Shown here: one piece after another, positions 44,831 to 52,316 of the stretch
Position numbering within the stretch: the stretch's first letter is position 1
Layout: each line of letters opens with the position of its first letter
NCBI RefSeq assembly: GCF_030388665.1
Contig: NZ_CP128846.1
Location: 806,001-870,000, forward strand
From: Streptomyces flavofungini
GTDB lineage: Bacteria; Actinomycetota; Actinomycetes; Streptomycetales; Streptomycetaceae
Length of the DNA: 64,000 bases
Direction: 5' to 3'
Program-made: the position numbers and the translations under genes
The notes under the pieces: model-generated
The model's database searches: none
What the model saw: the letters and a program-made list of their open reading frames with translations, nothing else
Told to the model about the DNA's origin: nothing

Positions 44831-46383
44831 GCCGGACGATGGCAGAGATCCTCACCTTCATCGTCATTCCCGCGGTCTATCTGGTCCTGCTCGTGCTCTA
44901 TCTGTTCGTGGCCCCGCTGATCGCGGTGCTGCGCGGCGCCGCCCTGGTCAGTGAACTCCTTTGGCGTTACGTCCAGTTGCTGCACGGCGTGCTGCGGCTG
45001 CGCACGCCCGAGTTCGTGACGATCCCGCCGTACCGGCCCGCCGACGAACTGGCCCACCGCAACTACTTCTTCGGCCCCGCCGTCCGCGACCTGCGTCAAC
45101 TCCTCACCCAGGGACGGCAGTTGTACGTCCGCTCGGTCCGGGAGTCCTACCGCCGGGTGACCGACCACCAGTTCACCGCGCCGACGACGCACCGGGCCGT
45201 CTCGATCCCGTACGGCGTGACGCTCTGGCTGGGTCTCGGCCTGGGCGCGGCCGTCACGGTGCCGCTGTGGTGCGCGCTCTTCGCCGCCCAGGCCCTCGCC
45301 GTGGGGTTGCTGACCGCCGGTGCCCGGCTGCTCGCGCTCGCCCTGCGGGGCACCGACCGCGCGGTGATGGGCCTGCGCGGGCTGCCCCGGGGCATGCTGT
45401 GCCCGAGCTGCTTCGAGCGGGTCCCCCACCCGGCGTACGACTGCCCGAGCGCGACCTGCCGGCGTCGGCACGCGGACATCCGCCCGGGCACCTTCGGGCT
45501 CTTCCGGCGCCGGTGCGCCTGCGGCCGTCGGATGCCGACCCTGCTGCTGTTCATGAGCCGGGACGCGCGCCTCGGCGGTCACTGCGTGCACGAGAACTGC
45601 GGCAAGCCGATGAACCCGGACGCCGGGCACATGCCCGAGGTGATCCTGCCGCTGGTCGGCGGCCGGGCCGCGGGCAAGACGCAGCTGATGGCGGCGATGG
45701 TGAAGTCGCTCCAGGACGCGGCGGCCGACGGCGGCCGCGGGGTCAGGCTCGCCGACCCCGAGTCGACGGCCAACCAGCGGGTCCTGAACGAGGTCCTGGA
45801 GATCCAGGGCCACACCCGCCCCACGCAGAAGACCCTGCCGCGGGCGCATTCGTTCGTGCTCGGCGACGGCCGCGCCGAGCGTCTGGTGCACGTCTTCGAC
45901 ACGGCCGGCGAGCGGTTCGTCAGCCGGGAGGAGACCGACGCGCTGCGCTATGTCCGCGAGGCCCGTACGTTCGTGTTCGTCCTCGACCCGATGGCCGTCG
46001 ACGCGTTCTGGACCCACCTCGCCCCGGAGCACCCGGGGGTGGATCGCACGCTGGCTTCGACGGTCGACCCGGAGGACGTGTTCTCGCGCTCGGTGCAGAC
46101 GGTCGGCACGATGGGCACCCGGCTCGGCAAGGCACGGCTCGCCGTCGCCGTCAGCAAGCGGGATCTGCTGGCGGGGCGGCCCGCCCTGCTTCCGGACCGC
46201 CCGGACGACAGCGACGCCACCCGGGAGTGGCTGCGCGAGCGGCTGGGGCTGCGGAATCTGGTGAAGGCGATGGACCTGGAGTTCGGCGAGGTCCGGTTCT
46301 TCTGCACGGCGGCGGTGGCGGACGAGCGGGGGCGCGTGGACCCGAGCGTCGCGGTGTTCGTCGACTGGTGCCTGCGCGGCTGA
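44827..46383 (+). CDS. Membrane-anchored GTPase with zinc-finger segment
   Basis: A 518-residue protein. An N-terminal hydrophobic segment (about 8-36) and a second hydrophobic region (about 128-175) anchor it in the membrane. Cysteine pairs CPSC, CPSATC, CAC and the CVHENC group (192-258) form one or two zinc ribbons. The GTPase core has Walker A GGRAAGKT (278-285), G3 DTAGE (358-362) and SKRD (443-446). It is a paralogue in layout of the soluble GTPase two genes upstream. GTG at 44827 overlaps the GAP1 stop; ATG at 44839 is equally possible. It is the last gene of the operon. Confidence 0.84.
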   Translation: MSRTMAEILTFIVIPAVYLVLLVLYLFVAPLIAVLRGAALVSELLWRYVQLLHGVLRLRTPEFVTIPPYRPADELAHRNYFFGPAVRDLRQLLTQGRQLYVRSVRESYRRVTDHQFTAPTTHRAVSIPYGVTLWLGLGLGAAVTVPLWCALFAAQALAVGLLTAGARLLALALRGTDRAVMGLRGLPRGMLCPSCFERVPHPAYDCPSATCRRRHADIRPGTFGLFRRRCACGRRMPTLLLFMSRDARLGGHCVHENCGKPMNPDAGHMPEVILPLVGGRAAGKTQLMAAMVKSLQDAAADGGRGVRLADPESTANQRVLNEVLEIQGHTRPTQKTLPRAHSFVLGDGRAERLVHVFDTAGERFVSREETDALRYVREARTFVFVLDPMAVDAFWTHLAPEHPGVDRTLASTVDPEDVFSRSVQTVGTMGTRLGKARLAVAVSKRDLLAGRPALLPDRPDDSDATREWLRERLGLRNLVKAMDLEFGEVRFFCTAAVADERGRVDPSVAVFVDWCLRG

Positions 46384-46418
46384 GCGGGCGACCGGGGGGC
46401 GGCTCCTTCGCCCGGGTG

Positions 46419-46434
46419 GCCCGGACGTCCGGGC
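46419..46434. terminator. Palindrome between convergent operons
   Basis: The perfect 16-bp palindrome GCCCGGACGTCCGGGC, in a wider GC-rich inverted region, separates the GTPase operon (plus) and the P450-peptide operon (minus). It is probably a two-way terminator. Confidence 0.5.
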
Positions 46435-46465
46435 GACGTCCGGGCCGGTGGTGGCACTGTCGAGG

Positions 46466-46525
46466 TCAGTACCAGTACCAGCGGCGGGCCGGCTGGTTGG
46501 TGAAGATGCGACGCATCGCGGCCAT
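46466..46525 (-). CDS. Putative P450-modified RiPP precursor peptide, 19 residues
   Basis: The minus strand reads ATG through TGA in 60 bases and encodes MAAMRRIFTNQPARRWYWY. It begins 6 bp after the stop of the P450 gene and is preceded by GGAGGGAGGTGA, a near-perfect Shine-Dalgarno sequence that overlaps the end of the P450 gene, with the start codon 6 bases later. The C-terminus is four alternating Trp/Tyr residues, matching in character the cores of atropopeptides (tryptorubin AWYIWY), cittilins (YIYY) and biarylitides, in which one P450 cross-links aromatic side chains. The basic N-terminal part would be the leader. In known loci the precursor usually comes before the P450; here the order is reversed. 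Assignment is by pattern and context only. Confidence 0.72.
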   Translation of the reverse strand: MAAMRRIFTNQPARRWYWY

Positions 46526-46531
46526 GGCTGT

Positions 46532-47704
46532 TCACCTCCCTCCTGTGTCGTGTCCGGTGTCGCCTGCGGCAGGTGGCTCGAGCGTGCGGCGGAGCGTGAA
46601 CGGCCGGGGGACGTTGCCCTCGGCCATGGCGGGGCGGGTGTCGCCGCCCGTGACGGTCAGGTGGGCGTCGCGGGACAGGGCGGTCAGCGACTCGGTGAGC
46701 AGGGTGTGCGCCACGGCCGCGCCCGCGCAGGTGAAGGGGCCCGCGCCGAACGGGATGCAGGGGCCGTGCCGCGCGTCCGCGGCGGCCCAGCGTTCGGGCC
46801 GGAACGCGTCGGGGTCGGGCCAGTGATGGGCGTCGTGGTGCAGCAGGTACGGGCTGACGGACACGAGGTCGCCCGCTTCGAAGGCGATGTCGCCGAGCTT
46901 GACGGCGTGCGGCAGGACGCGGCCGAGCATCCAGGCCATCGGGCGGTGCCGCAGCGCTTCGCGCACGATGTCGCCCGCGGGCCACGGCCAGGGCGAGTCC
47001 GTCCGGTGGCGCAGGCAGGCGAGGAGCACCGCCCACGCGAGGGAGGAGCTGAGCGGAGCCATGACCGCCCGGAACATCATCAGATGCAGCTCGGCCGCGG
47101 TCCGGTCGTCCGTCTCGCCGGCAGGGCACGCGCCGACCACGGCGTCCAGCACGTCCCGCGGCTCTGCGGCCGGGTCCTTCCTGCGGCGAGCCACCTCCTC
47201 GGCGAGGGCGGCGACAAGCTTCGGGCGCAGCACCTCCGCCCGGGCCCGCTGCCACACGTGCGGCGCGCGGACAGCCACACCTCCGAGTGCGGCCTCGCGC
47301 ATCAACTTCCTTGTACGCGGCGGGGCTTCGGGGTGCAGGAGCAGGTCCTCCAGGCCCCGGTGGACGAGCCGCGTACCGGCGTCGGGCCAGCGGCCGGTGG
47401 CGGGGAGGGCGACCACCGCCGCGGTGAAGGCGGCGCGGTAGTGCGGCACGCCGGCCCGCATCAGGTCGCGGACCGCGTGGCCGACGTCGATCTGCGCGCT
47501 GCGGGTGGGCAGCAGTTCGCCGAAGAAGCCCGACCTGCCCGTGTGGTACTCCGGGCTGCGCAGCAACGTGTGTGCCAGCTCCGTGTCGCTGACGCACCAG
47601 CCGCCCCAGGGCAGGGGGATCAGACCCGTCGTGCTGTGCCGCCGGAGGTCGTCGAGATACTCCAGTGGATCCTGCCGGAACCGACGCCTGTCCCCCGTGC
47701 GCAT
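46532..47704 (-). CDS. Cytochrome P450, probable RiPP aryl cross-linking enzyme
   Basis: A 390-residue P450. The heme loop is FGAGPFTCAGAA with the ligand Cys326, the ExxR motif is in EALRHRP (about 247), and the PERW segment is FRPERWAAA. The I-helix reads MAPLSSSLAWAVLL, so the acid-alcohol pair (usually D/E-T) used for oxygen activation in hydroxylating P450s is replaced by Ser-Ser; such changes occur in P450s that couple aromatic rings. ATG at 47704 has ribosome site AGGGGGTG; 48 extra upstream codons in the open frame are unlikely. The downstream 19-residue peptide is the apparent substrate. No ferredoxin gene is adjacent. Confidence 0.88.
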   Translation of the reverse strand: MRTGDRRRFRQDPLEYLDDLRRHSTTGLIPLPWGGWCVSDTELAHTLLRSPEYHTGRSGFFGELLPTRSAQIDVGHAVRDLMRAGVPHYRAAFTAAVVALPATGRWPDAGTRLVHRGLEDLLLHPEAPPRTRKLMREAALGGVAVRAPHVWQRARAEVLRPKLVAALAEEVARRRKDPAAEPRDVLDAVVGACPAGETDDRTAAELHLMMFRAVMAPLSSSLAWAVLLACLRHRTDSPWPWPAGDIVREALRHRPMAWMLGRVLPHAVKLGDIAFEAGDLVSVSPYLLHHDAHHWPDPDAFRPERWAAADARHGPCIPFGAGPFTCAGAAVAHTLLTESLTALSRDAHLTVTGGDTRPAMAEGNVPRPFTLRRTLEPPAAGDTGHDTGGR

Positions 47705-47858
47705 CCAGACACCCCCTGACGAGCTTCTTGGCGTCGGATGCCGAACCGCGTGAGCCGATCCGCATGAGCCGAGTCGCGCGTCGACACCGCACCGCCCCAC
47801 GGGATGCCCGCCCGGGGAATCACAAAACCGTCTCCTCGGCCATGTCACTCCAAAGAGT

Positions 47859-47870
47859 CATACATGTATG
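47859..47870. promoter_or_regulatory. AT-rich palindrome upstream of the P450-peptide operon
   Basis: The perfect 12-bp palindrome CATACATGTATG stands out in GC-rich DNA about 155 bp upstream of the P450 start. It may be part of the promoter or an operator. Confidence 0.35.
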
Positions 47871-47962
47871 TCTATCAGCCAATCGACCCACGAGTCCGCG
47901 CCAGAAACCCCTTGCCCCGAAGCGGAACGAAGGGCGCTGTTTCGTCCCCGGCGGCGGTCCCT

Positions 47963-48180
47963 CAGGCGATCTCCCCGACCTCCTCCAAGTGCCGCCGGAA
48001 GTCCCCGATCATCCGGGGGTCGACCTCGGGGAAGGTCACGCCGACCGTGCGCGCCCGCGTGGACGATCGTGTCGGCCTCGGTCCGCAGCCGCGCCCAGTG
48101 AGCCGGGTCGACGCCGAGGCCGCCCCGCGCGAGGTCGCCGAGCACGATTGCGCACCCGCCCGCAGGCGAGGGCCTGGTCG
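47963..48180 (-). pseudogene. Thioester-reductase (SDR) fragments
   Basis: Three frames in succession read like pieces of a thioester reductase: SYGIDQALACGRV near 48175, then VLGDLARGGLGVDPAHWARL with RTEADTIVHAGAH (the GDL...VDxxxHxGA region of the NAD(P)-binding domain), then VGVTFPEVDPRMIGDFRRHL ending at a TGA near 47963. The large middle part of such a domain is missing. It may be what remains of an adenylation-reductase gene related to the nearby AMP ligase. Confidence 0.45.
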
Positions 48181-48193
48181 ATGCCGTAGGAGC

Positions 48194-48967
48194 TCAGGAC
48201 CGCCGGAGCACCGCCTGGTGGGCGAGGGTCGACAGGAACTTCTGCTGGTTCTTGGAGCGGCCCAGGTCACCCTCCCGCTCCTGGTGCCACTGGCGGACGA
48301 AGGCGAGCGCCTGCCGACCGTCCAAGGTCTGGCTGCCCTTGCGCAGGTCCGCACCCGACTTCTTGTCTTTGATGTCCCGTTTCAGGCATATCCGTACGCC
48401 CCCGATGGCGTCGACGATGTTCACGAACCCGGCGAAGCCGATCTCCGCGTAGTGGTCGATGCGCAGGCCGGTGTTCTTCTCGACGGTGTGGACCAGGAGT
48501 TCGGGGCCGCCGTAGGCGAAGGCGGCGTTCAGCTTGTCGCCCTCGGGGCGCTTCGTCTTGCCGGTGAGGGGGGCGAGGCGGCCCGGCACGGTGACCCAGG
48601 AGTCGCGCGGCAGGCTCACCATGCTGGTGCCGTGGGCCCCGGTGTGCAGCAATATCACCGAGTCGGTGCGCCGCCCGCCGCCCCCGCCCGCGCGCAGGTC
48701 CCGCACGTCACCCTCGGAGAGTCCGTCGCGGCTGTCGGAGCCCACGATCAGGTAGTTGGTGCCCTCACCGGGCGGCGGCCGGTCCCCCGGCCGTAGCGGG
48801 AGCTGGGCCGTGCGGTGAAGCGTCCGATCGGGTCGGCAACGGCGGGGCTCTCGTGCGGGTCGGGCGGGGCGGAGTGTGCGATCGGGTCGGGCCGGGCGGA
48901 GTCCCCCGGGGAGCCGGGGTCCCGCGGGCAGGGGGTGCCGGGTCCGCGGGTCGAGCGGGGATGTCAT
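48194..48967 (-). CDS. LytR-CpsA-Psr (LCP) protein lacking membrane anchor, possibly degraded
   Basis: A 257-residue protein with a clear LCP core: NYLIVGSDSRDGLSEGDVRD, RTDSVILLHTG, SMVSLPRDSWVTVPG, KLNAAFAYGGPELLVHTVEKNTG, HYAEIGFAGFVNIVDAIGGV, LDGRQALAFVRQ with the catalytic arginines. LCP enzymes attach glycopolymers to peptidoglycan outside the cell and normally begin with a transmembrane helix; here the first ~80 residues are Arg/Pro-rich and contain none. The end (LSTLAHQAVLRRS) is also shorter than usual. ATG at 48967 overlaps the chimera's stop (ATGA). Confidence 0.7.
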   Translation of the reverse strand: MTSPLDPRTRHPLPAGPRLPGGLRPARPDRTLRPARPAREPRRCRPDRTLHRTAQLPLRPGDRPPPGEGTNYLIVGSDSRDGLSEGDVRDLRAGGGGGRRTDSVILLHTGAHGTSMVSLPRDSWVTVPGRLAPLTGKTKRPEGDKLNAAFAYGGPELLVHTVEKNTGLRIDHYAEIGFAGFVNIVDAIGGVRICLKRDIKDKKSGADLRKGSQTLDGRQALAFVRQWHQEREGDLGRSKNQQKFLSTLAHQAVLRRS

Positions 48968-50271
48968 GGTCGGCTCCCTTGCAGGCTCCGCCGCGTCTCT
49001 TCGGGCGGCCGCGGTGCGAGCAGATACGGATCGGCGGTCCCGGCGCGCTTCACGCTGTGCCACTTCAGCCGCGTGCCGAGCAGAGCCGTGGTCACGGAGT
49101 GGATGACCACCAGGTACGTCAACCGCCGGTAGACGAAATGCTGGAGCGGAAGCACCCACAGCACGCGCAGCCGCTCCCGGTCGAGCCGCAGCGCGTACGC
49201 GGCGGTGACCAACTGGACGGACAGGAACCCGAACCAGACCAGGGCGGCCTCCACGGGGTCGCGGAACAGCGCCCCGAACAGCGCGAACATGTCCACGACG
49301 GGCGCGCACAGCGGCAGCACGACCTGGAACAGCGTGACGCAGAGCATCACCCGGCGGCCGAAGCGTCCGGCGGGGCCGACCTCCACCACCGCGCGCCGGT
49401 GCTTCCACATGGACTGGAAGGTGCCGCAGCACCAGCGGTGGCGCTGGCGCCACAACTGCCGCAGGGTCACCGGCACTTCGGTCCAGGCGACCGCCGACTG
49501 CTCGTGGACGACGCGCCACCCGGCGCGCCAGAGCGCCATCGTGAGGTCGGTGTCCTCGGCGAGGGTCTCGTCGCTGACGCCGCCGACACCCATCAGCGCG
49601 TCCCTGCGGAAGGCGCCGATCGCCCCCGGCACCGTCGGCATGCACTCCAGGACCCCGAACATGCGCCGGTCGAGATTGAACCCGAGGACGTACTCCAGGT
49701 GCTGCCACTTGCCCATCAGGCTGCGGCGGTTGCCGACCTCGGTGTTGCCGCTGACCGCGCCGACCGCCGGGTGGGCGAGCGGCTGGACGACGGTGGCCGC
49801 GAGGGCGAGGGTGCGCCGCTTGCGTACCGGGGGCGGTGGAAGGGGCGTGGGGCCCGGGCCGGACGAGGGCACGGAGCCCCGGCCGGGGAGGGGCAGGGGG
49901 CCGGGCCGGAGAGGGGCTCGGGGGTGGGCTCGGCCTTCGGATCGGGCTCGGCGGTGCTGAACCGGGCGGGGCCGCAGGACGTCCTCGGAGTCCGACGAGG
50001 GAGCGGCGGCGGCCGACGCCGTGGGCTCCGCCCGCCGCCCCCGGTGCTCGTCCGCGAGGACCCACCGCCGATGGACCTCCACCAGCTCCTGAGGCGTCGC
50101 TCCGCAGATCCGGGCCAAGCGTTCCACCAGCGCGAACTCGGTGGGCACCGCATCACCGTTGCAGTACCGGTGCAGCGTCGACGCACTGAGGTGAAGCCGC
50201 TTGGCGAGCACTCCGAAACTGAGCCCGGACCGCTCCTTCAACTCCCCCAGCAGCTCCGCGAGCGACCCCAT
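48964..50271 (-). pseudogene. Chimera: XRE helix-turn-helix fused to the C-terminal half of a GT2 glycosyltransferase
   Basis: An open frame of 435 residues. Residues 1-75 (MGSLAELLGELKERSGLSFG, VLAKRLHLSASTLHRYCNGD, LVERLARICGATPQELVEVH) are a Streptomyces XRE-type DNA-binding domain, followed by a Pro/Arg-rich linker and KRRTLALAATV, the start of its usual membrane segment. At VQPLAHPAVGAVSGN it passes directly into a family 2 glycosyltransferase (LEYVLGFNLDRRMFGVLECM, TVPGAIGAFRRDAL, TLAEDTDLTMALWRAGWRVV, LWRQRHRWCCG, then membrane helices). The N-terminal part of GT2 with the DxD motif is missing, so the enzyme should be inactive. A deletion fusing two neighbouring genes explains this. 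GTG at 50277 is an alternative start. Confidence 0.72.
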
Positions 50272-50446
50272 CCCCACCTGTCCCCTTCGCTCATGCGTTC
50301 CAGAACCGAGACGCGGGCAGAGCCAACCACACTTCCGCTCGGCCTCGTTGGGCTCCCTGGTCTCCTCGGACTCGACGGGCCCGGTGGGGCCGACGAGACC
50401 GATGAGCTCGTGGACGGCGCGAGCGGCGCGACAGCGACAGCGCGCC

Positions 50447-52075
50447 CTACGACGACGCGCCCAGCGCCCCGCTCGTCCAGGCGGCCCGCAGCGCCTTCTT
50501 GTCCACCTTGCCGACCTTGGTCGTCGGCAGCTCGTCGAGAAGGACCGTCCTCCGGGGCGTGTACAGCTCCCCCAACTCGGCGGTGACCGCCGCGCCGACC
50601 GACTCCGGGACGACGTCGGCGCCCGCGGCCGTGGCGAGGAAGACCTGCACGGCCTCCCCGAACTCCTCGTCCGGCACGCCGAGGGCCGCCGCGTTGCGCA
50701 CGCCGGGCAGCGTGAGCAGGAAGTCCTCAAGGACCCTGGAGTAGACGTTGTCGCTGGTGCTGCCGGTGACGATGATGTCCTTGGCGCGGTCGACGAGATA
50801 GAGGTGGCCGTCGGCGTCGAGATAGCCGATGTCGCCGGTGCGCAGCCAGCCGTCGTGCAGGACCTCCGCGGTGCGGGCCGGGTCCTCGTAGTAGCCGAGC
50901 ATCACCGTATCGCCGCGGACGCACACCTCGCCGACCGCGCGGACGGGCAGCGCCGCCGTGCTGTCCTCGGCGCGGATCTCGATCTCGGTGTCGGCTATCG
51001 CACGGCCGCAGCTGCGCCAGAGCTCGGGCCGCCGGGCTCCCTCCGAGGCGAGCTCCTCCGCGCCGAACGCGGCGATGCCGAGCGCCTCCGACTGCCCGTA
51101 ACCCTGGCTGATCACCGGCCCGAAGACCTCGACCGCCTGCCGCAGCCTGCTGGGTGAACAGGCCGCGCCACCGACGACGACCCGCCGCAGCGCCGGGAGG
51201 ACACCGGGCACGCACTCCGGGTGGTCGAGCAGGGCGTAGAGCATCGGCGGTACGAACATGGTGGTCGTGATCCGCTCCTCGCGCAGTGCCGCGAGGGCCG
51301 CGCCCGCCTCGAACTCGGGCAGCACGACGAGGGCGGACCCGGTCACCAGCGCCTGGATCGAGGTGAGATGGCCGCTGCCGTGCGTGAGCAGCGTGGCGGT
51401 GAGGACCCTGTCCGTGGCCGGGTCCATGGCCGGGAAGAACGCGGAGCGGGAGTCCCGCGGGCCGTCGTCCACGAGGTCCAGGACCGTCTCGTAGAGCCGG
51501 TGGGTGTGAGAGGCGAGCTTGGGGCGGCCCAGGGTGCCGCCGGTGTAGAGGACGGTGACGGCCTCGTCGGGGCCCGGGGCGGGCACGCCCTCGGGGCGCG
51601 TGGCGGGGCACTCGGCGGCCAGGGACAGCAGGTCGGGGCACCGCTGTTCGCAGGGTCCGAGGCCGAGCAGCACGGGCGCGTGGACGCTGCGTCCCGCCGC
51701 GTCGGCGGCCCGTCCGGCGAACAGCGGATCGGTGACCACGGCGCGCGCCCGGGACTGCTCGACCAGCGCGGCGAGTTCACCGGGCCCCGGCTCGGGCGGC
51801 AGGAACACGACGCGGCACCCGATGAGATGGACCGCGAGCTGCACCAGGACGGAGTCCACACGGTTCGCGAGGAACAGCCCCACCCCGTCACCGGGCGCGA
51901 GCCCCTGTCCCCGCAGCGCGTGCCCCAGCCTGAACAACTGCCGCCGCGCCTCACCTCTGGTCAGCCGCCGCGTCCCCTGGACGAGCGCCTCGGCGCCCTC
52001 GTCCTCGTACCAGTGCTCCAGAATGCGGTCCACGTACGTCCGCCGGGCGGATGTGTCCTGTGCGTCAACGATCAT
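50447..52075 (-). CDS. Acyl-CoA/acyl-AMP ligase (ANL superfamily)
   Basis: A 542-residue adenylate-forming enzyme. The P-loop is VLYTGGTLGRPKLASH, followed by ISQGYGQSEALGIAAFG (A5), YYEDPARTAEVLHDGWLRTGDIGYLDADGHLYLVDR (A7-A8), and the catalytic lysine in LPTTKVGKVDKKALR (A10). It activates a carboxylic acid with ATP; the acid is unknown. ATG at 52075 is chosen over a TTG four codons earlier; the ribosome site is weak. It lies upstream of the GT2 chimera and near reductase remnants, so it may be an orphan of a lost pathway. Confidence 0.88.
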   Translation of the reverse strand: MIVDAQDTSARRTYVDRILEHWYEDEGAEALVQGTRRLTRGEARRQLFRLGHALRGQGLAPGDGVGLFLANRVDSVLVQLAVHLIGCRVVFLPPEPGPGELAALVEQSRARAVVTDPLFAGRAADAAGRSVHAPVLLGLGPCEQRCPDLLSLAAECPATRPEGVPAPGPDEAVTVLYTGGTLGRPKLASHTHRLYETVLDLVDDGPRDSRSAFFPAMDPATDRVLTATLLTHGSGHLTSIQALVTGSALVVLPEFEAGAALAALREERITTTMFVPPMLYALLDHPECVPGVLPALRRVVVGGAACSPSRLRQAVEVFGPVISQGYGQSEALGIAAFGAEELASEGARRPELWRSCGRAIADTEIEIRAEDSTAALPVRAVGEVCVRGDTVMLGYYEDPARTAEVLHDGWLRTGDIGYLDADGHLYLVDRAKDIIVTGSTSDNVYSRVLEDFLLTLPGVRNAAALGVPDEEFGEAVQVFLATAAGADVVPESVGAAVTAELGELYTPRRTVLLDELPTTKVGKVDKKALRAAWTSGALGASS

Positions 52076-52316
52076 CAACACATGCAAACACGCTGCTCAG
52101 AGGTCGGGCCCGCACAGGGGCCGGGTTCGGCCATCATCTGCTGCGGTGCCATGCCCATGCCCTGCCGGAATTTCAGCGTCCGCGGGTGGGTCGAACGCCG
52201 GTCGAAGCACCCAGAACGCCCTCCATCATGGCGGGGAATCGCTCCCGGCCGTGTGACCCGCACAACAACGCCTCGCCTGTCAGCGCCTCCGGGAGGACTG
52301 CCCTTCTCCGCTCTTT

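Noticed and set aside
41202..46383. The two GTPases and GAP1 as part of a type VII secretion or Tra system
   Set aside because: No FtsK/EccC-type ATPase, WXG100 protein or pilus gene is nearby; the motifs are TRAFAC-type.
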